A stretch of DNA of 6,398 bases from Bacillota bacterium (GTDB lineage Bacteria > Bacillota > Limnochordia > Darwinibacteriales > DTU012): positions 1 through 6,398 of the forward strand of contig JAAYLQ010000105.1 in assembly GCA_012521805.1 (NCBI GenBank), read 5' to 3'. Each line of letters opens with the position of its first letter. Position 1 is the stretch's first letter. Below, piece after piece: positions 1 through 6,289 of this stretch. Below the pieces are notes generated by a model. The model saw only the letters and a list, made by a program, of their open reading frames with translations. It had not been told where the DNA came from and ran no database searches. The position numbers and the translations under genes are program-made.

Positions 1-180
1 GAAGCCAAAGAAGAGCTGCCGTATAAAGGCTCAATTGTCCAAACCGCATGGGGAGAAGCGGAAGTTACAGACGTTGATCCCCTTGGCGGTCAGGTAACGG
101 TTGAAATTGACGATGAGTCATATGTTTTAGATAAAGATGAAGTTGAAGAAATAGCCAGGGACAAATCAAAGTCTCGTTAA
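1..180 (+). CDS. ricT: RicT/YaaT (PSP1-domain) protein, C-terminal 59 residues only
   Basis: Frame 1 is open from the window edge to TAA at 178-180 and gives 59 residues; the start lies outside the window. The fragment begins EAKEELPYKGSIVQTAWGEA and continues with a short beta-rich stretch containing DPLGGQVTVEID. This fits the segment that follows the Cys-rich part of PSP1-domain proteins, with pattern AK..LP..G....T..G.A.V. In Bacillus subtilis the RicT (YaaT) protein works with RicA and RicF as an iron-sulfur complex affecting RNase Y-dependent mRNA processing and sporulation/competence; that role is family knowledge, not visible here. The cysteines of the family are upstream of the window. 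Location just before rsmI and near metG/tatD agrees with the Bacillota gene neighbourhood. The assignment rests on a short low-complexity tail, so another PSP1-like protein cannot be excluded. Confidence 0.72.
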   Translation, partial: EAKEELPYKGSIVQTAWGEAEVTDVDPLGGQVTVEIDDESYVLDKDEVEEIARDKSKSR

Positions 181-188
181 GGTTGTGG

Positions 189-224
189 AAAGCACTCGCT
201 GAGGAAATCCAGCGGGTGTTTTTT
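189..224 (+). terminator. Intrinsic terminator (or attenuator) between ricT and rsmI
   Basis: The arms CACTCGCTG (193-201) and CAGCGGGTG (210-218) form nine base pairs with one G-T wobble around an 8-base loop. Six T residues (219-224) follow at once, the form of a Rho-independent terminator. The stem can extend by A-T pairs with bases 190-191 and the first Ts. It starts about 10 bases after the ricT stop and ends just before the rsmI ribosome binding site, so it would end ricT transcripts or reduce read-through into rsmI. Confidence 0.8.
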
Positions 225-240
225 CAAGAGGAGGAGCAGA

Positions 241-1080
241 ATGCTGTATATTTGTGCCACACCTATCGGCAATCTAGAAGATATAACGCTTCGTGTTTTA
301 AGGATCTTAAAAGAGGTTGATCTAATTGTGGCTGAGGACACAAGGCACACTCGCAAATTGTTGAGCCACTACCAGATATCTCAGCCTTTAATGTCGTATC
401 ATAAATTTAATGAGCATCAGCAATCTGATCAGATAGTGTCGATGCTTAAAGAGGGGAAGAAGATCGCTCTAGTCAGCGATGCGGGAATTCCAGGCATCTC
501 GGATCCAGGAGCGGAGCTGATTGCCAAAGTGATTGCTGCAGATCTGCCTCTTACCGTTCTACCTGGTGCTAATGCCTGTATTACCGCTGTTGTTCAAAGC
601 GGATTCTTAACTGGACCCTTTTATTTTCACGGTTTCCTACCCCGGAAGCAGTCCCAGATTGCTGCAGTTTTATCTAGTTTAAAAATCTTGGCTTGTCCTC
701 TGGTTTTTTACGAAGCACCGCATCGGATTCCAGCAACTTTGAAGGCACTTCAAGAACATTTAGGTGACCGGCGCTGTGCGATTTCCCGCGAGCTGACCAA
801 GAAGTTTGAAGAAACAAAGCGAGGGCTGCTCTCAGAGCTGATTGAGTTTTATACCCACAGCACGCCTCGGGGTGAATTTGTGATTGTTGTGGAAGGGAGT
901 GGTCAAGATTCTGATGCAGTCCGGGAAGCTAGCCCCGAGATAGTTCAATCCTTACTTAAGGAGCAGCTTTCCCTTGGCCTATCAAAAAAAGATGCGGTCA
1001 AGGTTGTGGCAAAAAGTCTGGGTGTTAGAAAAAATGAGGTCTATCAACAAGCCCTTGCTCTTGATTTGAATGATGGGTAG
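241..1080 (+). CDS. rsmI: 16S rRNA (cytidine(1402)-2'-O)-methyltransferase RsmI
   Basis: This enzyme uses S-adenosylmethionine to methylate the 2'-hydroxyl of C1402 in the decoding centre of 16S rRNA; RsmH makes the accompanying N4 methylation (family knowledge). The 279-residue product has the normal family length. Visible hallmarks, in order: ATPIGNLEDIT (6-16), AEDTRHTRKLL (31-41), the glycine-rich VSDAGIPGISDPG (78-90), LPGANA (107-112, often LPGPxA), GFLPRK (131-136), FYEAPHRI (156-163) and SRELTKKFEE (182-191). These identify the tetrapyrrole-methylase-fold SAM-binding and substrate regions. The last ~40 residues (SKKDAVKVVAKSLGVRKNEVY) form a helix-turn-helix-like tail typical of RsmI. 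ATG 241 is supported by an excellent Shine-Dalgarno, AGAGGAGGAG at about 227-236. The gene sits directly after the ricT terminator and has no obvious promoter of its own in the 16-base gap, so it may depend on read-through or on a promoter inside ricT. Confidence 0.97.
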   Translation: MLYICATPIGNLEDITLRVLRILKEVDLIVAEDTRHTRKLLSHYQISQPLMSYHKFNEHQQSDQIVSMLKEGKKIALVSDAGIPGISDPGAELIAKVIAADLPLTVLPGANACITAVVQSGFLTGPFYFHGFLPRKQSQIAAVLSSLKILACPLVFYEAPHRIPATLKALQEHLGDRRCAISRELTKKFEETKRGLLSELIEFYTHSTPRGEFVIVVEGSGQDSDAVREASPEIVQSLLKEQLSLGLSKKDAVKVVAKSLGVRKNEVYQQALALDLNDG

Positions 1081-1103
1081 GGAGAGTTCCCTCTCCCCAA
1101 AAT
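1080..1103 (+). terminator. Hairpin between convergent rsmI and comA, possible terminator
   Basis: GGGAGAG (1080-1086) and CTCTCCC (1091-1097) form a perfect 7-bp stem with a TTCC loop, starting at the last base of the rsmI stop codon. The 3' side is followed by CAAAATTT, a poor T-tract, and the reverse strand has no T-run either. Its position between two converging genes suggests that it ends transcription from one or both sides, but the weak tail keeps confidence modest. Confidence 0.42.
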
Positions 1104-1919
1104 TTACTGCAGTGGAATTTTTATTAGATTTCTGAGGGTATCGCCCCGCAGGCCAGAGCGGGTTGATTCAAGGCTGAGCACGTCTTCTGGCTGAACATTT
1201 CCTAAATTTACATTCGGTCCGATCTTGGTCAAGAGATAATTATGCTGGCTGGTTTGGGGTGCTTCAATAATTATATTGTTAATGTCAGTAATGCCGCTGA
1301 TGATAACGCTTAAGAGCTCACCTCGAACTTTTCCATCTTCATCGTAGATGCCAACCCCTTTGCCTGAGTCCCGTCCTTCGATGATTACCTTTTCGGCACC
1401 ATTTGCTATGTCAGCATTGATCTGGAGAATAGCGGCATTTGGATCCAGATGAATCGATCTGTCTTTTTTACCAATCTCTGATAGCACGCCAAAACCGCAG
1501 TCGCGGGCTTGATGGATATACTGGGCCCGCAGATCCGGTCCCAGATCAATTGTACCTTCAGATATTTCTACATAAGTAAAGCCCAATTCAGCTGCGCGTT
1601 TGAAAAATTGGGGTACTTTATTTTGAAACACAGCAATTTCAAACAGCGTACCGCCCGGGTAAATGTGGATTCCGTAAGATTTAACCAGTTTTATTTTCCT
1701 CCGCAGTACGTCGGCAGAGTAGAGGACTGAGCTGCCGAAGGCAATTTTGATGAAATCAATGTAGTTGGCGGCAATTTCCAGCAGATCTTTGGTGGCTGTA
1801 ATTCCCAATCCTTTATCAATTACCATTGTAATGCCGCTAGAGCGTGGCTTTTGAACGCGGTTTTGCTCCGGCACATTTACAGCCAAGTCCCAAGCTAAGG
1901 ACGTTAACTTTTTATCCAT
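1104..1919 (-). CDS. comA: Phosphosulfolactate synthase family protein (ComA/YitD-like)
   Basis: ComA adds sulfite to phosphoenolpyruvate to give (2R)-phospho-3-sulfolactate, the first step of coenzyme M synthesis in methanogens and of sulfolactate formation in Bacillus (YitD); this is family knowledge. The 271-residue product reads as a TIM-barrel member of the family: TMVIDKGLG (31-39), FIKIAFGSSVLY (56-67), HIYPGGTLFE (85-94), VEISEGTI (117-124), SEIGKKD (147-153, with conserved lysines), IIEGRDSGKG (179-188), IIEAPQ (217-222) and the C-terminal GPNVNLGNV (234-242) and LESTRSGLRGDT (250-261). Length fits the family. ATG 1919 is preceded by AAAGGGGAG (about 1929-1937 on the plus strand). 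It lies 40 bases downstream of the MFS gene on the same strand, probably one operon. The family also includes plant HSA32 heat-stress proteins that are not sulfolactate enzymes. No comB or comC is nearby, so the exact reaction is inferred. Confidence 0.88.
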   Translation of the reverse strand: MDKKLTSLAWDLAVNVPEQNRVQKPRSSGITMVIDKGLGITATKDLLEIAANYIDFIKIAFGSSVLYSADVLRRKIKLVKSYGIHIYPGGTLFEIAVFQNKVPQFFKRAAELGFTYVEISEGTIDLGPDLRAQYIHQARDCGFGVLSEIGKKDRSIHLDPNAAILQINADIANGAEKVIIEGRDSGKGVGIYDEDGKVRGELLSVIISGITDINNIIIEAPQTSQHNYLLTKIGPNVNLGNVQPEDVLSLESTRSGLRGDTLRNLIKIPLQ

Positions 1920-1959
1920 TGCAAATTACTCCCCTTTAGTGTCGATTAGCACTGTTATC

Positions 1960-3156
1960 CTATTCCTGTTTTTGGGGAGTTGTGATTAGCAGACCAGCAA
2001 TTATCGCTGCTAATGCGGTAACTCCAGCAGCGCTAATGAACATAGTCCATCTACCGTGCTGAACCAGCAGTCCGAACAGTGGTGGACCAATTGCGACGCC
2101 AAAAAAGCGAACTGTACCATAGAGGCTGGTGACAATACCCCTTTTATCTGCTTTAGTGGCTCCTGTAATAATGGCGTTGACCGGCGGCAGTACAGCACCA
2201 ATGCACACACCAAGCTGGAGCAGCATCAACATGAAGGGATAGATATTGGTAAACAGGGGTGTAATCAAAAGCACTGCTGTAGCTCCTACAGTTCCGGCAA
2301 TAATGGCGGCTTTAGACCATTGGGGCTGTTTTGAGAGCCACATCCCGCTTAAATAGGAAGTTAAAGCCATGGCTGTTACAGGAATTGCTAAAACAAAACC
2401 TTTTGTCAGACCAAAGATTTGGTGATCACTCTCGAGAATATCTGATACCCAGCTCATTATTCCAAATAAGGTAAAGAGAACTACCATACCACTGAAATAG
2501 CTGGCTAACAGTACTTTGCCTTTTGTGCGGAAAACCTCACACAATTTCTGCCAATATTCCTTGAAGCTCTCCTTAGCCTTTTCGTGTTTGGGCTGCTTAA
2601 CTAATAACCAAACCCCTAGGGCAATGGGATAGGTGACAATGCTGTAGAGAAAAAATGGAGCATACCAAATGATCATGGCAACGAGGGCACCTAGTATCGG
2701 ACTGACTACTTTCCCCAGTCCATTTGATGCTTCCAGCAAACCTAAGGCTTTGGTTCTTTCTTCACTTTGGAAAATGTCTCCAGTTAATGCCATTGCCAAT
2801 TGGTAAGTTCCCCCAGCGCCAAGTCCCTGCAGAACTCGTCCTGCTAATAAAACTGGGAAAGGGTTCCTTAACAGCAGTGCCGCAAAGCCGGACACCAGAC
2901 CGCCAAATCCATAGAGGAACAGAGCTGGTACGATAATAATTTTTCGTCCAAAGCGATCCGATAAAAAACCCGCAAAAGGGATTAATATTCCTGCTGGCAG
3001 TGAAAAAAAGGTGATGATCAGACCGACTTGAAACTGGGTTAGATTCATGGCCTCTTTCATCTGAGGAAATACTGGGATCAGCATAGAGTTGCCCAGAACC
3101 ATGACAAATGGAACACCGCATAAGACTGCGAATTGGATGGCAGTTGCTTTCTTCAT
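1960..3156 (-). CDS. Major facilitator superfamily transporter (DHA1-like, 12 TM)
   Basis: The 398-residue protein is very hydrophobic and reads as about twelve membrane helices: roughly 11-30, 42-62, 74-96, 103-125, 137-160, 164-186, then after a charged central loop (187-213) 216-236, 251-273, 283-300, 305-329, 342-364 and 370-392. MFS motif A is clear in the loop after TM2 (GFLSDRFGRK, 63-72). A motif B-like GRVLQGLGAGG follows (106-116), and a motif C-like glycine/proline stretch NGLGKVVSPILGA lies in TM5 (145-157). Motif C suggests a proton-driven exporter, as in drug-efflux MFS proteins; the substrate cannot be read from sequence. ATG 3156 has the Shine-Dalgarno AAGGAG (3165-3170 on the plus strand) eight bases upstream. 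The gene precedes comA with a 40-base gap and no terminator, so a sulfonate such as sulfolactate is a reasonable but unproved substrate. B. subtilis also has an MFS gene (yitG) near its comA homologue yitD, as I recall. Multidrug efflux is the alternative. Confidence 0.9.
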   Translation of the reverse strand: MKKATAIQFAVLCGVPFVMVLGNSMLIPVFPQMKEAMNLTQFQVGLIITFFSLPAGILIPFAGFLSDRFGRKIIIVPALFLYGFGGLVSGFAALLLRNPFPVLLAGRVLQGLGAGGTYQLAMALTGDIFQSEERTKALGLLEASNGLGKVVSPILGALVAMIIWYAPFFLYSIVTYPIALGVWLLVKQPKHEKAKESFKEYWQKLCEVFRTKGKVLLASYFSGMVVLFTLFGIMSWVSDILESDHQIFGLTKGFVLAIPVTAMALTSYLSGMWLSKQPQWSKAAIIAGTVGATAVLLITPLFTNIYPFMLMLLQLGVCIGAVLPPVNAIITGATKADKRGIVTSLYGTVRFFGVAIGPPLFGLLVQHGRWTMFISAAGVTALAAIIAGLLITTPQKQE

Positions 3157-3216
3157 AGCAGATACTCCTTCCTAACCTATCTATGTTAGTATGAATGCAA
3201 CTTTTCAAGAAAAACC

Positions 3217-3244
3217 TTGACAAACAATGCCAATCTGCTATATT
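3217..3244 (+). promoter_or_regulatory. Sigma-A-type promoter of metG-tatD
   Basis: A perfect -35 box TTGACA (3217-3222) is separated by 16 bases from TATATT (3239-3244), a 5/6 match to TATAAT. TG at 3236-3237 makes it an extended -10. The predicted start near 3251 puts the T-box leader at the very beginning of the transcript. No other good promoter lies between here and metG. Confidence 0.8.
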
Positions 3245-3270
3245 AATAGTTAAGCATTTATTAAGAGCAA

Positions 3271-3537
3271 AAGCTGTGAAAGAGATGAGTAGGTTATTGT
3301 TGTTCCTTACAGCGAGCTAGAGATGGTGAAAGCTAGCAGGAGCGGATAACTGAACATGGCTCTGGAGCTGCCGGCTGAAGTTCAGTAGGCTTGTGTCGGG
3401 GGATGCCCGTTACAGCATCAAGGTATGAACGGAACTGTTATGTTTCGGAGTACCTAGCGAGGTCGTTATCGCAAGGTAACGATAAAATTGGGTGGTACCA
3501 CGAGTCTCTCGTCCCATTTGGGATAAGAGATTTTTTT
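3271..3537 (+). promoter_or_regulatory. T-box riboswitch, tRNA-Met specific, upstream of metG
   Basis: The leader senses uncharged tRNA and switches between termination and read-through. Stem I can be paired by eye. AGCT 3272-3275 pairs with 3366-3369 below a kink-turn-like GTGAA bulge, AGAG 3281-3284 with CTCT 3360-3363, and GTTATT 3293-3298 with GATAAC 3345-3350. Between the last two lies the specifier loop: ATGAGTAG on the 5' side and TGAAC-ATG-G on the 3' side. The specifier codon is therefore ATG at 3356-3358, a match to the Met anticodon CAU. The upper arm is GCTAG/CTAGC (3316-3320/3333-3337) around a GGTGAAAG-containing loop. Stem III is 3463-3482 with a GCAA loop. The T-box core GGGTGGTACCACGAG (3490-3504) forms the antiterminator with CTCGTCCC (3508-3515), leaving a TGGTACC bulge. 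Its TGGT (3493-3496) fits an ACCA 3' end, consistent with discriminator A of tRNA-Met. Codon, discriminator and downstream gene all agree. Confidence 0.95.
3503..3537 (+). terminator. T-box-controlled intrinsic terminator before metG
   Basis: TCTCTCGTCCC (3505-3515) pairs with GGGATAAGAGA (3520-3530) around an ATTT loop, with one G-T pair and one C/A mismatch, followed by seven Ts (3531-3537). Its 5' arm shares bases 3508-3515 with the antiterminator, so the two structures exclude each other. This is the usual off-state of a T-box leader. Confidence 0.93.
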
Positions 3538-3572
3538 ATTGCAATAATACCTAGTATAGGGGGGCTGCAACA

Positions 3573-5501
3573 ATGGATAACAATAAGTTTTACATCACCA
3601 CGCCGATTTATTATCCCAGTGATAAACTGCATATTGGTCATGCTTATACTACCACTGTTGCTGATAGTTTAGCGAGATGGCACAAATTTTTAGGTAAAGA
3701 AGTGCGATTTCTGACTGGTTCTGATGAGCATGGTCAAAAAATTCAGCGCATTGCCAAGGAAAGAGGGGTAACACCCCAGGAGTATGTGGACAGAATTGTT
3801 GCTTCCTTTAAAGACCTATGGCAGCGGCTGAATATTGAGTATGATGATTTTGTTCGCACTACAGAAGCTCGGCATCAGCGTGCCGTACAGGAAGTGTTTC
3901 AGCGCATTTATGACAAAGGAGACATCTATAAGAGCAAATACAAGGGCTGGTACTGTACCCCTTGTGAAACCTTTTGGGTGGAAAGCAAACTTGTAGATGG
4001 TAATTGTCCAGACTGCGGGCGTTCGGTAGAATTGGTGGAAGAAGAAAGCTATTTCTTTAAATTGAGCAAGTATCAGGACCGACTGCTGAAACACATTAAA
4101 GAAAATCCGGAGTTTATCCAACCGGAATCACGCCGCAACGAGATGGTCAACTTCATCAAAGATGGTCTAGAAGATTTATGTGTCTCCCGGACCACTTTCG
4201 ATTGGGGCGTACCAGTTCCAATTGACGATAAACATGTGATTTATGTTTGGTTTGATGCCTTGACCAACTATTTAACTGGTATTGGATTCCCGGATAATCA
4301 AGAGTTATTCAGCAAGTGGTGGCCTGCAGAGCTTCATCTGGTCGGCAAGGAAATTATGCGTTTCCACACTATTATCTGGCCGATTATACTTTTAGCTTTA
4401 GATTTACCGCTGCCGAAGACTGTGTTTGGACATGGGTGGCTGTTGTTTGATAATGATAAGATGTCTAAATCTAAAGGTAATGTTGTGGATCCGATTGCGC
4501 TGATTGATGAATTTGGAGTTGATCCGATTCGCTATTTCCTGTTGAGGGAAATTTCATTTGGGCAGGATGGCAACTTTAATCGAACCGCATTAATAGAAAG
4601 GACTAATGCCGATTTAGCCAATGATTTAGGCAATCTGCTTAACCGCAGCTTATCGATGCTGAACAGATATTTTGACGGTGTGATTCCTGCACCTAAACAG
4701 TTAGAAGAGATTGATCAAGCCTTGGTTAAAGCAGCTAACGATACTGTGACCAGAATGACAGCATTAATCGAACAGCTCAAAATCAATGAGGCGTTAGCTG
4801 TTTTATGGCAGTTGATCGGAAGAGGCAATAAATACATCGATGAAACAGCGCCATGGGCGTTGGCTAAGGATCCAGAAAAACAAGATCGGCTGGCAACAGT
4901 AATGTACTGTATCTTTGAACTGCAGCGAATCACTGCGCTGCTGCTCAAGTCATTTATTCCTGAAACTAGCACTAAAATATGGCAGCAGTTAGGACTTTCT
5001 GAAGACCTTGACAAGCTGCTGGTGGACGCTGCAGAGTGGGGTGGCTTAAAGCCGGGAACTGCTACTCAAAAAGGCGATCCGATTTTCCCCAGAATTGATG
5101 TTAAAGCGAAACAAGGGGACACGCCTAAACCGGAGCAAGCTCAGGCAGAACCTCCAGCCGAGACCCAAGGCGATAATCTAGTTGATATCAGCGATTTTGC
5201 TAAATTAGAGCTGGTAATTGCCCGAGTAATCAGTGCTGAAAAGCATCCAAATGCAGATCGTTTGCTGAAACTCAAAGTAGATATCGGTGATTCTGAAAGA
5301 CAAATTGTTGCTGGAATTGCCAAGCATTACCATCCGAGTGAGCTGATTGGGAAAAATATCGTAATTGTAGCTAACCTAAAGCCTGCAAAACTACGGGGCG
5401 AGGTTTCTGAAGGAATGCTGCTGGCTGCCAGCTCGCCCGATGGTAAATTGGAACTAGTTACCGTATCTGAGCAGATAGCACCCGGCAGCCGCGTGAAATA
5501 G
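3573..5501 (+). CDS. metG: Methionyl-tRNA synthetase with C-terminal tRNA-binding domain
   Basis: This class I enzyme charges tRNA-Met, initiator and elongator, with methionine in the cytoplasm using ATP. The 642-residue product has the ATP-binding HIGH signature (20-23) in a Rossmann fold, a connective domain with one zinc knuckle (C128, C131, C145, C148), the second signature KMSKS (296-300), and an anticodon-binding helical bundle of roughly 340-500. A Pro/Glu/Ala/Gln-rich linker (about 510-535) leads to an OB-fold EMAP-II/Arc1-like tRNA-binding domain (about 540-642). That domain is recognised by KLELVIARVISAEKHPNADR and NLKPAKLRGEVSEGMLLAA. Such long MetRS forms act as dimers through this domain (family knowledge). 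ATG 3573 is preceded by AGGGGGG (3558-3564), a G-rich Shine-Dalgarno with eight bases of spacing. Expression is under the Met T-box just upstream. tatD follows after 17 bases without a terminator, so the two are probably cotranscribed. B. subtilis calls the orthologue metS. Confidence 0.98.
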   Translation: MDNNKFYITTPIYYPSDKLHIGHAYTTTVADSLARWHKFLGKEVRFLTGSDEHGQKIQRIAKERGVTPQEYVDRIVASFKDLWQRLNIEYDDFVRTTEARHQRAVQEVFQRIYDKGDIYKSKYKGWYCTPCETFWVESKLVDGNCPDCGRSVELVEEESYFFKLSKYQDRLLKHIKENPEFIQPESRRNEMVNFIKDGLEDLCVSRTTFDWGVPVPIDDKHVIYVWFDALTNYLTGIGFPDNQELFSKWWPAELHLVGKEIMRFHTIIWPIILLALDLPLPKTVFGHGWLLFDNDKMSKSKGNVVDPIALIDEFGVDPIRYFLLREISFGQDGNFNRTALIERTNADLANDLGNLLNRSLSMLNRYFDGVIPAPKQLEEIDQALVKAANDTVTRMTALIEQLKINEALAVLWQLIGRGNKYIDETAPWALAKDPEKQDRLATVMYCIFELQRITALLLKSFIPETSTKIWQQLGLSEDLDKLLVDAAEWGGLKPGTATQKGDPIFPRIDVKAKQGDTPKPEQAQAEPPAETQGDNLVDISDFAKLELVIARVISAEKHPNADRLLKLKVDIGDSERQIVAGIAKHYHPSELIGKNIVIVANLKPAKLRGEVSEGMLLAASSPDGKLELVTVSEQIAPGSRVK

Positions 5502-5503
5502 TA

Positions 5504-5510
5504 TAGGAGG
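5504..5510 (+). promoter_or_regulatory. Ribosome binding site that fixes the TTG start of tatD
   Basis: TAGGAGG is a near-perfect Shine-Dalgarno with eight bases to TTG at 5519-5521. The first in-frame ATG is codon 55, far inside the conserved domain, and translation from TTG yields the expected metal-binding N-terminus MIDSHAHL. The TTG start is therefore well supported. Confidence 0.88.
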
Positions 5511-5518
5511 TTACACCC

Positions 5519-6289
5519 TTGATTGATAGTCATGCGCATCTTAACGATCCGCGTTTTGATTCAATATTAGATGACGTGATTGCTCGTGCTGAGGCAGCAG
5601 GGGTTGAGGGCATTATCAACATTGGGTATGATCTGCCCTCATCCCGCCGGGCAGTAGAATTAGCCGAAACATATGATTGGATGTATGCGGTGGTTGGTAT
5701 TCATCCTCATGAAGCGGATGAGGTTACCCCACAGACTATGGTTGAGCTGGAACAGTTAGCCAAAGCTGAGCAGGTTGTGGCAATCGGAGAAACAGGGCTG
5801 GACTACTACTATGACAATTCACCGCGCAAGATTCAGCAGCAGGTATTTCATGCTCATTTAGATTTAGCCAAAAGGCTGGGGCTGCCGGTTGTCATCCATT
5901 CGCGCGAAGCAACCCAGGATACGATTGAAATTATCAAAGCGCATCCCGAAAATCGGTTTCTGCTGCATTGCTTCTCCCAAAGCCTAGAGTCTGCTAAAAT
6001 TTATCTAGATTTGGGCTGCTACATTTCTTTTGCAGGTCCAATTACTTTTAAAAATGCTGAGAAACTGCGGCGGGTAGCAGCTGCTGTTCCCCTGGATCGC
6101 CTGATGATTGAAACAGACTGTCCTTATCTAGCGCCTGTTCCGTATCGCGGTAAAACTAACGAGCCGGCTTGGGTAAAATATGTAGCAGAAAAATTAGCGG
6201 AACTGCACAAGATATCGATAGAGGAATTAGTCGCAGTCACAACTAAAAACACTAGGGAATTTTTCAATTTAAAGTCTAAAGTGCAATAG
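5519..6289 (+). CDS. tatD: TatD family metal-dependent hydrolase / deoxyribonuclease
   Basis: TatD proteins are amidohydrolase-fold TIM barrels with two divalent metals; E. coli TatD is a 3'-5' exonuclease linked to repair of oxidative DNA damage, and many homologues are only assigned as hydrolases. The 256-residue product has normal family length and all expected metal ligands: HAH at 5-7, E91 in AIGETGLDYYYD, H127 in VVIHSREA, H150 in LLHCFSQS, and D200 in IETDCPYLAP. The GIHPHEAD motif (60-67) and PYRGKTNEP (208-216) are also typical. The start is TTG, fixed by TAGGAGG eight bases upstream. It lies 17 bases after metG, the same metG-tatD pair as metS-yabD in Bacillus, and is likely controlled by the metG T-box. 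The family core ends at about NTREFFNL; the last few residues (KSKVQ) and the stop lie beside a probable insertion-element end and might be supplied by it. The catalytic core is intact, so function should not be affected. Confidence 0.95.
   Translation: MIDSHAHLNDPRFDSILDDVIARAEAAGVEGIINIGYDLPSSRRAVELAETYDWMYAVVGIHPHEADEVTPQTMVELEQLAKAEQVVAIGETGLDYYYDNSPRKIQQQVFHAHLDLAKRLGLPVVIHSREATQDTIEIIKAHPENRFLLHCFSQSLESAKIYLDLGCYISFAGPITFKNAEKLRRVAAAVPLDRLMIETDCPYLAPVPYRGKTNEPAWVKYVAEKLAELHKISIEELVAVTTKNTREFFNLKSKVQ

Noticed and set aside
1920..1959. Possible small hairpin (AGTG/CACT) between the MFS and comA genes
   Set aside because: Only four base pairs and no T-run; it is more likely just spacer containing the comA ribosome binding site.
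2762..3223. A 153-residue minus-strand open frame overlapping the MFS gene
   Set aside because: It is the shifted-frame shadow of the MFS coding sequence, rich in Ser/Cys/Arg and without any recognisable motif or start signal.
3391..3672. A 93-residue plus-strand open frame starting in the T-box leader
   Set aside because: It crosses the T-box, the terminator and the metG start in another frame, has no ribosome binding site, and its translation is random-looking. The region is explained by the riboswitch.
4715..5014. A 99-residue minus-strand open frame inside metG
   Set aside because: It is antisense to conserved anticodon-binding-domain sequence of MetRS and has no Shine-Dalgarno.
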